Of a DNA stretch of 64,000 nt, positions 34,532 to 42,892 are shown piece after piece. A program made the translations under genes and the position numbers. The notes beneath the pieces are model-generated. The model did no database searches and had not been told where the DNA came from. It was given only the letters and a program-made list of their open reading frames with translations. Numbering within the stretch: the stretch's first letter is position 1; every line of letters begins with the position of its first letter. The stretch comes from Iodobacter violaceini (GTDB taxonomy: Bacteria; Pseudomonadota; Gammaproteobacteria; Burkholderiales; Chitinibacteraceae), in NCBI RefSeq assembly GCF_011601265.1, contig NZ_JAAOLX010000007.1, forward strand, positions 186,001 through 250,000, written 5' to 3'.

Positions 34532-35683
34532 CTATCGACGATTATTAAACTTAGGCCTTTTGCCTAATTTCACAGGCAAGACGACAGGCTTGCCACGGCG
34601 GAATACTTCCATTTCTACCTCTTCATCAGGTTTGAATGCTGCAATCAGATTCAGCATTCCCGAGGCATTACGAACTTCTGAGCCGCCAATTTTAAGTAAA
34701 ACATCGCCAGGCTTCAGGCCCGCTCTGTCGGCAGGCCCGCCACGCACTACGCCTGCAATCAGTGCACCTTTTGCTTCATCAAGGCGAAAAGATGCCGCCA
34801 GCTCTGGCGTAACTTCCTGCATCTCTACCCCCAGCCAGCCGCGTGTGACGCTGCCGTCTTTAATCAGCGCATCCATAATTTGCCGGATGGTTGATGCAGG
34901 GATAGCAAAACCAATCCCCAGGGAGCCCCCTGTTCTGGAATAAATTGCGGTATTAATCCCCACTAAATTGCCCTTGGTATCGATCAAAGCGCCGCCAGAA
35001 TTACCAGGATTAATCGGTGCATCGGTCTGAATAAAGTTTTCAAAAGTATTGATACCCAGCTCGGAGCGCCCTAAAGCAGAAATAATCCCCATCGTCACGG
35101 TTTGCCCCACGCCAAAAGGGTTGCCAATGGCCAGCACAACGTCACCGATTTCTGCCTTGCTTGCATCTGCAAAAGTAATGGCAGGTAAACGATCCAGCTC
35201 AATTTTAATCACCGCCAGATCAGTATCAGGATCAGCACCAATTAATTTGGCCGTTGCCGTGCGGCCATCCGATAAAGCCACTTCAATTTCATCGGCCGAC
35301 TCCACCACATGATTATTGGTGATGATATAGCCCTGCTCAGACACAATTACCCCTGATCCCAGGCTTGAAGCACGCTGCTCCTCCCCTCCCAGGCGATCGC
35401 CTAAAAAGCGCCGGAACCGCGGATCATTAAGCAAAGGCGGCAGCGGGGTCTTTACTTCCTTAGCAGTGTAGATATTTACCACCGAAGGCATCGCTCGCTT
35501 TGCGGCAGGGCTGTATGACGCCACAGCAGGCGCAGAAGCCACTTCTGTATGGCTTTGCTGCACAGTAACCACAGGCGCGGGCGCAGGGGGCTGAAGCAAA
35601 TCAGGGCGAAGTAAGGACAATAGAAACCAGACAGCAAGACCTGCTGTTGTAGTTTGTGCGAAAATTAACCAAAGTTTTTTCAT
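34532..35683 (-). CDS. DegS/HtrA-type periplasmic serine protease (S1C), one PDZ domain
   Basis: 383 aa from ATG 35683. One N-terminal membrane anchor ('LAVWFLLSLL'), then the trypsin-like domain with His in 'GYIITNNHVVESADEIEVAL', Asp in 'GADPDTDLAVIKI' and Ser in 'INPGNSGGALID', followed by a single PDZ domain (about 285-375). One anchor and one PDZ match DegS/AlgW, the envelope-stress sensors that cut anti-sigma factors, rather than soluble DegP. The frame extends 10 codons to an overlapping ATG, less likely. Only 22 bases separate it from divergent NIF3. Confidence 0.92.
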   Translation of the reverse strand: MKKLWLIFAQTTTAGLAVWFLLSLLRPDLLQPPAPAPVVTVQQSHTEVASAPAVASYSPAAKRAMPSVVNIYTAKEVKTPLPPLLNDPRFRRFLGDRLGGEEQRASSLGSGVIVSEQGYIITNNHVVESADEIEVALSDGRTATAKLIGADPDTDLAVIKIELDRLPAITFADASKAEIGDVVLAIGNPFGVGQTVTMGIISALGRSELGINTFENFIQTDAPINPGNSGGALIDTKGNLVGINTAIYSRTGGSLGIGFAIPASTIRQIMDALIKDGSVTRGWLGVEMQEVTPELAASFRLDEAKGALIAGVVRGGPADRAGLKPGDVLLKIGGSEVRNASGMLNLIAAFKPDEEVEMEVFRRGKPVVLPVKLGKRPKFNNRR

Positions 35684-35705
35684 GTTTTCCAAGGCGCTGT
35701 TGAAT

Positions 35706-36458
35706 ATGCCCATAGCACGACAAGATCTAGAAAATTATATCGGACAACTGCTGCTCACAGACACCTGGCGTGACTACTGCCCAAATGGGCTGCAAATTGA
35801 AGGCCGTCCGGACATACAGCGTATCGTCACCGGAGTGACTGCCTCCCAGGCATTAATTGATGCAGCAATTGATTTAAATGCGGATGCCCTGCTCGTTCAT
35901 CACGGCTTCTTCTGGAAAGGTGAAAACGCCTGCATAACCCGCACCAAGAAGGCCCGCATCGCCAAATTGCTGGCGAACGACGTTAATTTATTCGCCTATC
36001 ATCTTCCTCTTGATGCGCATCCCACACTGGGAAATAACGCCCGGCTGGGAGAAAAATTAGGCCTTACAGGCACCCATCGTTTTGGTGATCAGAAACTGGG
36101 CTGGCTGGGCGAGCTGGAAAAACCACTCACATTGGCAGAATTTACACTCCAAATTGATGCGCAATTACAACGCTCCCCGCTGGTGATTGGCCCGGCTGAG
36201 CAATTAATCAAACGTGTTGCCTGGTGCACCGGCGGAGCTCAAAGCTTTTTTCACGAAGCGGCACAATTAGAGATTGATTGCTTTATAACGGGTGAAGCCT
36301 CTGAATTTGTCACCCATCTGGCCAGAGAAAGCGGAGTGAGCTATATCGCCGCAGGCCATCACGCCACAGAGCGCTATGGCATCGAAGCATTAGGCAAGCA
36401 CCTGGCCAGCCAATACGGGCTGGAACATATTCATCTTGACCAAGCGAACCCCGTCTAA
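35706..36458 (+). CDS. NIF3-like dinuclear metal-centre protein
   Basis: 250 aa of the NIF3/YbgI family (PF01784), a toroidal hexamer with a two-metal site, annotated as GTP cyclohydrolase 1 type 2 homologue; true activity is uncertain. Conserved parts: 'YCPNGLQIEGRP.I..IVTGV', 'ADALLVHHGFFW', 'NLFAYHLPLDAHP.LGNNA', 'WCTGGAQSFFHEA', 'ITGEASEFVTHLA' and 'GHHATERYGIEALGKHL'. The paired His residues are all present. It overlaps the following lipoprotein gene by one base (TAATG). This gene next to petABC is a common arrangement in betaproteobacteria. Confidence 0.93.
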   Translation: MPIARQDLENYIGQLLLTDTWRDYCPNGLQIEGRPDIQRIVTGVTASQALIDAAIDLNADALLVHHGFFWKGENACITRTKKARIAKLLANDVNLFAYHLPLDAHPTLGNNARLGEKLGLTGTHRFGDQKLGWLGELEKPLTLAEFTLQIDAQLQRSPLVIGPAEQLIKRVAWCTGGAQSFFHEAAQLEIDCFITGEASEFVTHLARESGVSYIAAGHHATERYGIEALGKHLASQYGLEHIHLDQANPV

Positions 36459-36925
36459 TGAAACGTTTTTTACTCTCTCTGGCCACCCTGGCCCTGCTTT
36501 CCGCCTGTGCCAGCGCCCCTCAGAGTACGGGCGCCAATCAGGCCAAACCCCCTGTCACTATTCAGCAAAACCCAGTAAATACACCAGAAACAACAGACAG
36601 CCAGACCAGCATCCTGATTAAAGACAGGCCGGCACGCGCGATCTTTGACGATATTGTGGTCTATCGTAAACAAAAAGGCATGCAGCTCAAACGCAGAACG
36701 GCCCAGCGTTTAGAATTCAGCATGCAAATTCCTAATGTCACCCAGGCAACCGAGGCCAGAATGAGCTACATCCTTGCCCCGCTCGACGGAGGCTGGCAGC
36801 TTTCAGCCAGAGTCTGGCAAATTACTGCACCCGGAACGACACGCGAAAGTGTCAGTGAAATTACATCGGCTGTCGCCGATAAAATACATGAAGAATTACA
36901 GACTTACGCCCGTTCTAAGCCCTAA
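36458..36925 (+). CDS. Small predicted lipoprotein (155 aa)
   Basis: The N-terminus 'MKRFLLSLATLALLSACASA' is a classic lipoprotein signal with lipobox LSAC and the lipidated Cys at residue 17. A Pro/Thr/Gln-rich linker follows, then a beta-rich domain ('FDDIVVYRKQKGMQLKRRTA', 'YILAPLDGGWQLSARVWQI'). I recognise no specific family. Translationally coupled to NIF3 and upstream of petA by about 110 bases, so perhaps cotranscribed with neither or both; role unknown. Confidence 0.85.
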   Translation: MKRFLLSLATLALLSACASAPQSTGANQAKPPVTIQQNPVNTPETTDSQTSILIKDRPARAIFDDIVVYRKQKGMQLKRRTAQRLEFSMQIPNVTQATEARMSYILAPLDGGWQLSARVWQITAPGTTRESVSEITSAVADKIHEELQTYARSKP

Positions 36926-37035
36926 GCGGGGGCACGGGCAAGAAAGATTATCGAAGACATGCGCGCAAAGCTTTAAGTTCCCCTGTCGTTTCAGGTAGAA
37001 TTTGGTGGTTTTAGCCGTCAATCAGGGATTGGGTT

Positions 37036-37620
37036 ATGAGTGACCAGCAAGTAGATAACAGCAAACGGCGATTCCTGCTGATCGCCACGGGCGTTGCCGG
37101 TGCGGTAGCAGGGGCGGGTGTAGCTACGCCTTTTATCGCCAGTTTTTTTCCTTCAGAGCGGGCCAAGGCTGCGGGTGCCCCCGTAGAATTGGACATCAGT
37201 AAGCTTGAACTGGGCCAACAAGTGACCACCGAATGGCGGGGTAAGCCGGTTTGGGTTGTGAAACGCACACCCGAAATGCTGGCTAACTTACCAAAGCTCG
37301 ACGGCAAACTGACAGACCCAACATCGGCTGCCAGTGAGCAACCAGAATACTGCAACAATGCAAACCGTTCGATTAAACCCGAAATCTGGGTTGCACTTGG
37401 CGTCTGTACACACTTGGGCTGTTCGCCAACCTTCCGCCCTGATCTGGCTCCGGCCGATTTAGGCCCGGAATGGCTGGGTGGCTTCTATTGCCCATGTCAT
37501 GGCTCCAAATTCGACCTCGCTGGCCGCGTCTATTCTGGCGTTCCGGCACCGAAAAACCTCGTCATTCCACCGCACAAATATATTACAGAAGCGCGGTTGT
37601 TGATTGGCGACGATAAATAG
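37036..37620 (+). CDS. petA: Ubiquinol-cytochrome c reductase iron-sulfur (Rieske) subunit
   Basis: 194 aa. Tat-type N-terminus '[20 protein letters not shown]' forms the uncleaved anchor; the Rieske cluster ligands are in 'CTHLGCSP' and 'CPCHGSKFD'. Part of the cytochrome bc1 complex, which passes electrons from ubiquinol to cytochrome c and pumps protons. Start ATG 37036 has AGGGA upstream; a TAGAAT hexamer at 36996-37001 may be the -10 element. First gene of petABC, with 10-12-base gaps between members. Confidence 0.97.
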   Translation: MSDQQVDNSKRRFLLIATGVAGAVAGAGVATPFIASFFPSERAKAAGAPVELDISKLELGQQVTTEWRGKPVWVVKRTPEMLANLPKLDGKLTDPTSAASEQPEYCNNANRSIKPEIWVALGVCTHLGCSPTFRPDLAPADLGPEWLGGFYCPCHGSKFDLAGRVYSGVPAPKNLVIPPHKYITEARLLIGDDK

Positions 37621-37630
37621 AGGCTGACCC

Positions 37631-38905
37631 ATGAGCAAAGCACAAGAGATGGGCCAGCAGGCCCTCAACTGGGTGGATGAGCGTTTTCCGCTGACCTCCA
37701 CCTGGAAAGCACACATTTCCGAATACTACGCACCAAAAAACTTTAACTTCTGGTACTTCTTCGGCTCACTGGCGATGCTGGTACTGGTGATTCAGATTGT
37801 CACCGGTATTTTCCTCACCATGAACTACAAGCCGGATGGTTCTTTGATTCCGGGTACTAATATTTCGGTGGCATTTGCCTCGGTTGAATACATCATGCGT
37901 GATGTGGCAGGCGGCTGGCTGATTCGCTATATGCACTCCACTGGCGCATCGATGTTCTTCGTCGTGGTGTACCTGCATATGTTCCGGGGCCTGATTTATG
38001 GTTCTTACCAGAAGCCACGTGAGCTGATCTGGGTATTCGGCATGATGATTTACCTCTGTCTGATGGCCGAAGCCTTCCTGGGTTACCTCTTGCCTTGGGG
38101 CCAGATGTCATTCTGGGGTGCACAGGTTATTGTTAACTTGTTCAGCTCTATCCCTGTAATTGGCCCGGATTTATCTGTGCTGATTCGTGGCGACTTTGTG
38201 GTATCTGACGCTACGCTGAACCGCTTCTTTGCACTGCACGTGATTGCACTGCCGCTGGTATTACTGGCGCTGGTTGTAGCTCACTTGGTAGCCTTGCACG
38301 AAGTAGGTTCAAACAACCCGGATGGCGTAGAAATTAAGAAAAAGAAAGACCCGAAAACTGGCATTCCACTCGACGGTATTCCTTTCCACCCTTACTACAC
38401 CGTGAAAGATATTTTTGGTGTTTCAGTATTCCTGGCCGTATTCAGCGCAATTATCTTCTTTGCGCCGGAAATGGGCGGTTACTTCCTTGAGCACCCGAAC
38501 TTTGATCCGGCGGATGCACTGAAAACCCCTGCGCATATTGCACCGGTATGGTACTTCACTCCGTTTTACGCCATCTTGCGTGCTGTACCTTCTTTTGCTG
38601 GTACCCAAGTTTGGGGCGTTATCGCGATGGGTGTCGCCACCATGATTATTGCAGCGCTGCCTTGGCTGGATAAATCCCCAGTGAAATCGATCCGCTACCG
38701 TGGTCCGATTTACAAAACCATGCTGACTCTGTTTGTGATTGCCTTTATCGGCCTTGGTATCCTTGGCGCATTGCCTTCGACCAATGTCCGTACTGTGATC
38801 GCACAGATTCTTTCCGTGGTTTATTTTGCCTTCTTCTTTGGTATGCCTATCTATACCAAGATGGACAAAACCAAGCCGGTTCCTGACCGCGTAACGATGC
38901 ACTAA
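37631..38905 (+). CDS. petB: Cytochrome b subunit of the bc1 complex
   Basis: 424 aa with eight membrane helices. Haem-ligating His residues lie in 'GGWLIRYMHSTGASMFFVVVYLHM' (in pieces) and 'NRFFALHVIALPLVLLALVVAHLVALHEVG' (in pieces); the quinol-site PEWY equivalent is replaced by the region 'APVWYFTPFYAILR', usual for this class. Also 'WGQMSFWGAQVIVNLF'. Follows petA with a 10-base gap. Confidence 0.97.
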   Translation: MSKAQEMGQQALNWVDERFPLTSTWKAHISEYYAPKNFNFWYFFGSLAMLVLVIQIVTGIFLTMNYKPDGSLIPGTNISVAFASVEYIMRDVAGGWLIRYMHSTGASMFFVVVYLHMFRGLIYGSYQKPRELIWVFGMMIYLCLMAEAFLGYLLPWGQMSFWGAQVIVNLFSSIPVIGPDLSVLIRGDFVVSDATLNRFFALHVIALPLVLLALVVAHLVALHEVGSNNPDGVEIKKKKDPKTGIPLDGIPFHPYYTVKDIFGVSVFLAVFSAIIFFAPEMGGYFLEHPNFDPADALKTPAHIAPVWYFTPFYAILRAVPSFAGTQVWGVIAMGVATMIIAALPWLDKSPVKSIRYRGPIYKTMLTLFVIAFIGLGILGALPSTNVRTVIAQILSVVYFAFFFGMPIYTKMDKTKPVPDRVTMH

Positions 38906-38917
38906 GGGGAGGACAAC

Positions 38918-39673
38918 ATGAAAAAAATACTCAATACACTGCTGTTCGCCCTTTTGGCCAGCGTTAGCTTTGGCAGCCAGGCCAATACCGAAGTGCATCT
39001 GGATAAAGCGCCGATTAATCTGCGCGATACCGAAAGCCTGCAGCGTGGTGCGCAAACCTTCGCGAACTACTGCTTGTCCTGCCACGGTGCGGTAGCCATG
39101 CGCTACAACCGCCTGCAAGACATCGGCCTGACCGAAGACCAGATCAAAGCCAATCTGATGTTCCCTACTGAAAAAGTAGGTGATTTGATGAAGGTGTCGA
39201 TGCAAGCCAAAGACGCCAAAGTTTGGTTTGGTGCAACACCACCTGATTTGTCGGTTATTTCACGCTCACGCGGTGCGGATTACCTCTATACCTATCTGCG
39301 CAGCTTTTACCGTGATGACACCCGCCCTACCGGCTGGAACAACCTGACTTTTGATAAAGTCGGTATGCCCAACGTATTGTGGGATTTACAAGGTCAGCAG
39401 GAATTAGAAGTTAAAAAAGAAGGTGAGCACGAACACAAAGCGCTCAAGCTTGTTAAACCAGGCAGCCTGACCAAAACTGCAGAAAATGGCGCATTCGATC
39501 AAGCCGAATTCGACCACCGCGTTGCTGATCTGGTGAACTATATGGTTTATATGGGTGAGCCGGCTCAGGTTAAACGCGAGCAAATTGGTTATGGCGTATT
39601 GCTGTTCCTATTATTCTTTTTAATTCCTATCAGCTATATGCTGAAAAAAGAATACTGGCGCGATGTTCACTAA
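38918..39673 (+). CDS. petC: Cytochrome c1 subunit of the bc1 complex
   Basis: 251 aa. Signal peptide 'LFALLASVSFGSQA', single c-type haem motif 'YCLSCHG' near residue 52, axial Met region toward 'VADLVNYMVYMGEP', and one C-terminal membrane helix 'YGVLLFLLFFLIPISYMLKK'. Membrane-anchored, facing the periplasm. Operon ends with a strong terminator at 39692-39725. In most related genomes sspA follows directly; here 8 kb of signalling genes intervene. Confidence 0.97.
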   Translation: MKKILNTLLFALLASVSFGSQANTEVHLDKAPINLRDTESLQRGAQTFANYCLSCHGAVAMRYNRLQDIGLTEDQIKANLMFPTEKVGDLMKVSMQAKDAKVWFGATPPDLSVISRSRGADYLYTYLRSFYRDDTRPTGWNNLTFDKVGMPNVLWDLQGQQELEVKKEGEHEHKALKLVKPGSLTKTAENGAFDQAEFDHRVADLVNYMVYMGEPAQVKREQIGYGVLLFLLFFLIPISYMLKKEYWRDVH

Positions 39674-39691
39674 ACGCATTTAGTATTAAAG

Positions 39692-39725
39692 AAAAAGCGA
39701 TAAGGTTTCCTTATCGCTTTTTTTA
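39692..39725 (+). terminator. Rho-independent terminator after petC
   Basis: AAAAGCGATAAGG (39693-39705) pairs with CCTTATCGCTTTT (39709-39721) and runs into further Ts. Confidence 0.9.
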
Positions 39726-40001
39726 TGCCCGCAATCTGCAGCAGTAAACCTCCCATTTCCAAATTTCCCCATTCCTGCCCCCCCCTCAAAGGTTTGCTGT
39801 TTAAATCAAAAACACACAATGCCTTACAAAACTCCCTCTAAAACAAATGGATGAGCGGTAGTCAAAATGCATTAAAAGCATAAAAACCTAACTAAAGTAT
39901 TATTAGATTTCTTTTAATAAGCTTTTATAAAAATTACACAATTTTTATATGAAATAGAAAAACACGTAAGATAATAAAGATCACCCATTTGGGGGCTTAC
40001 A
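39726..40001. other. AT-rich leader of the signalling island
   Basis: Gene-free. Strongly AT-rich from 39880 to 39990, which suits a promoter for the following gene, but no clear -35/-10 pair can be defended. No repeats or terminal inverted repeats were seen at the island edge. Confidence 0.5.
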
Positions 40002-42848
40002 GTGGCAAATATAGCTACCATCTTAAATATTTGTAGCGATCCGGTGCAATTGCGGCAAAGTTCGCAGTTGCTAAACCTTGGTGGCTACAAAGTACTTACA
40101 GCTGATAGCAAGGAAATGGCCTTACAGCTTTGTCATCATGCTATTGATGCCATAATGATCAGCGGGCTCTCCAGCACAAAAACCCCTCTGTGCTGCACGT
40201 TTCAAAGCAAACTCAATACCCAGAATATCCCCCTGCTGCTGCTGCACCAAAAGCATCCGCCCTGCCAGCTCTGCATGGCCCGCAGCCGGACTGCAGCGCT
40301 CAGCTGGCCATGTGATCTGGCCAGCCTGATGGATGCACTTGGACAGCTCATTAATCAGCAAACACCGGCAGCGGAACACACAAGCCTCCCAAGACAAGCT
40401 GCTTTTTTTGACCACAGCAACGATTTAATTTGCACACTTAACAACAAAGGACAGCTGGATTACCTGAATCAGGCAGGCTGTAAACTGCTGGGGCTCAAAC
40501 CCAACGAAGCCTCTGGCAAAATGCTCAGCGACTTTATGCCTGCGGATGCACAAGCTGCTTTCGCAGAATCCACTCTCCCCCAAACCCTAAAAAAAGGTAT
40601 CAGCAGCCAGGAAGGCAGCATTAACGATACTTTTGGCAATCAGTATCCCCTCTGGCAAACCCTGATCAATCAGCCTGAATATTCCCCCTTCAGCATCATG
40701 CTGTTTGCGCGGGATATCTCACATCAAAAGCACACAGAACACGAATTGCAGCAGCAAAAACTCTTTTATGCCGCACTGGAAGCACTCAGCCTGGCGATCA
40801 TGATTAGCGACTCAAAAGATAAAAATCACCCTGTCGTTTACGTAAACAAGGCATTTTCAGCGATTACAGGCTACAGCGCCAAAGATTTGCTGGGGCAAAA
40901 CGGCCGGATTTTACTGCGTAATAAACTGGATCAGCCCGAATTAGAAATCCTCAGGCGCACTCTGCGTAACCGGGCCTGCGGGCACTTTGTTCTGGAATGC
41001 TTTCGCAAAGATGGCGCACGCTATGCCAATGAAGTATTTGTTTCGCCACTGCTGGATCAGCAAGGTGAAGCCACCCATTACATCAGCATCTTTCATGACG
41101 TCAGTGAGCGCCAGAGGCAAGAGCTGCAACTTGCACAGCTGGCCACCCATGACCCGCTCACAGGGCTTGCTAACCGCGCCCTGCTCAACGACAGGCTGGC
41201 ACGTGCAATTACCCACAGCCAGCGCTACAACAGCATTGCAGCCATTTTGCTGATTGATTTAGACCGCTTTAAAAAGGTAAACGACAGCCTTGGCCATGCC
41301 ATTGGCGATATCTTGCTGAAGCTGGTTGCCAGCAGGCTGGAATCCATGATGAGGGCAGGCGACACCATCGCACGTATGGGAGGCGATGAATTTGCCATCG
41401 TCAGCGAGCTGGTCAATCAGGAAGATGCCGCTACCGTCGCCAGAAAAGTACAGCAAATGCTCTCCACGCCATTTCATATTGGTAAAACAGAGCTGTTTAT
41501 TACCCCCAGCATAGGAATCAGCTTTGCCCCTATGGATGGAGCCAATGCAGATTCGCTCTTGCGCCGTGCCGATGTTGCCCTGTATCAGGTAAAAGAAAAT
41601 GGCCGCAATCATTTCAGGTTTTTTTCACCGGAAATGAATCAAAGGGCCAGCCACATTCTGGAAATGGAATCGGCACTGAGAAATGCACTGCACAATAATG
41701 AATTCCAGCTTTATTATCAGCCACAAATTGATCTTTATTCGGGTGAATTAATTGGAGCAGAAGCATTAATACGCTGGCAACACCCCGAAATGGGACAAAT
41801 TCAGCCCAGCCAGTTTATCCCATTTGCAGAAGAATCCGGCATTATCATTCCTATTGGGGAATGGGTACTGAACGAAGCCTGCATTCAGGCTAAAAAATGG
41901 CAAACGCAACTCTCTATTCCTGTTGCCGTCAATCTTTCTGCCCTGCAATTCCGCCAGGAGAATATTGTAGAAATCATAACTAAAGCGCTAAAAAACGCAA
42001 ACCTTGAAGGAAGATGGCTGGAATTAGAATTAACCGAATCTGTGGTCGTACAGAATCTGGATGCCGCAATTATTTATTTAAAACAGCTGAAACAGCTTGG
42101 CATTTCGCTGGCAATGGATGATTTTGGCACAGGCTACTCAAGCCTTGGTTATTTAAAACAATTCCCGTTTAATACCTTAAAAATTGACAGGTCATTTATT
42201 CAGAATGTCACAACAGAACCTAATGATGCCTTAATTGCCATCGCAATTATCAGCATGGCCCACAGCCTGAGGCTGAATGTTGTAGCAGAAGGAGTAGAGA
42301 CGGAAAGCCAGCTTAATTTTCTGCACAGACAAAACTGCGATCTGATTCAGGGATACTATTATTCCAAACCACTGCCTGCAGATGAATTTGATGCATTTAT
42401 TGCCAATGTAAAAAAACAGCCTTTTAAGAATAAAATAAGAGAACAAAATTCACGCACATTACTTATTGTTGATGATGAGCCGGATATTCTGAATGCACTC
42501 AAGCGGCTGTTTCGCCGCAGTGGTTATCAAATCTTTACCAGCACATCGGCACTTGATGCACTTGAATTACTGGCCTTAAATTCAATTCACGTCATTATTT
42601 CTGATCAGCGCATGCCCCAGATGCATGGCTCAGAATTTCTGCGCCGTGTCCGTGAGCTTTACCCGGATACAGTAAGAATTATGCTTACCGGCTATACAGA
42701 GCTTAATGCTTTAACGAATGCCATCAATTCTGCAGGAATATATAAATTCATCACCAAACCATGGGAAGACGAAGATCTCTTAGAAGAAGTCCGTCATGCC
42801 TTTGCATATTATGAACAAACAATTAAACACAAACAGGGATCATTTTAA
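40002..42848 (+). CDS. PseudoREC-PAS-PAS-GGDEF-EAL-REC c-di-GMP signalling protein
   Basis: 948 aa, GTG start with GGGGG 8 bases upstream. Domains by sequence: residues 1-120 a receiver-like fold lacking the phosphoacceptor Asp ('IDAIMISGLSS'); PAS at about 130-245; PAS at about 250-370; GGDEF at about 380-545 with intact 'RMGGDEFAIV'; EAL at about 555-800 with intact 'GAEALIRW', 'NLSALQFR', 'ELELTES' and 'MDDFGTGYSSL'; and a complete receiver at 815-940 with D868 in 'ISDQRMP' and 'FITKPWED'. Both synthase and phosphodiesterase activities are plausible. A receiver at the C-terminus implies input from the kinases encoded next door. Confidence 0.92.
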   Translation: MANIATILNICSDPVQLRQSSQLLNLGGYKVLTADSKEMALQLCHHAIDAIMISGLSSTKTPLCCTFQSKLNTQNIPLLLLHQKHPPCQLCMARSRTAALSWPCDLASLMDALGQLINQQTPAAEHTSLPRQAAFFDHSNDLICTLNNKGQLDYLNQAGCKLLGLKPNEASGKMLSDFMPADAQAAFAESTLPQTLKKGISSQEGSINDTFGNQYPLWQTLINQPEYSPFSIMLFARDISHQKHTEHELQQQKLFYAALEALSLAIMISDSKDKNHPVVYVNKAFSAITGYSAKDLLGQNGRILLRNKLDQPELEILRRTLRNRACGHFVLECFRKDGARYANEVFVSPLLDQQGEATHYISIFHDVSERQRQELQLAQLATHDPLTGLANRALLNDRLARAITHSQRYNSIAAILLIDLDRFKKVNDSLGHAIGDILLKLVASRLESMMRAGDTIARMGGDEFAIVSELVNQEDAATVARKVQQMLSTPFHIGKTELFITPSIGISFAPMDGANADSLLRRADVALYQVKENGRNHFRFFSPEMNQRASHILEMESALRNALHNNEFQLYYQPQIDLYSGELIGAEALIRWQHPEMGQIQPSQFIPFAEESGIIIPIGEWVLNEACIQAKKWQTQLSIPVAVNLSALQFRQENIVEIITKALKNANLEGRWLELELTESVVVQNLDAAIIYLKQLKQLGISLAMDDFGTGYSSLGYLKQFPFNTLKIDRSFIQNVTTEPNDALIAIAIISMAHSLRLNVVAEGVETESQLNFLHRQNCDLIQGYYYSKPLPADEFDAFIANVKKQPFKNKIREQNSRTLLIVDDEPDILNALKRLFRRSGYQIFTSTSALDALELLALNSIHVIISDQRMPQMHGSEFLRRVRELYPDTVRIMLTGYTELNALTNAINSAGIYKFITKPWEDEDLLEEVRHAFAYYEQTIKHKQGSF

Positions 42849-42892
42849 AAAATGGAAAATACAATAAAACTTAATCATTGGAAAAACAGAAA

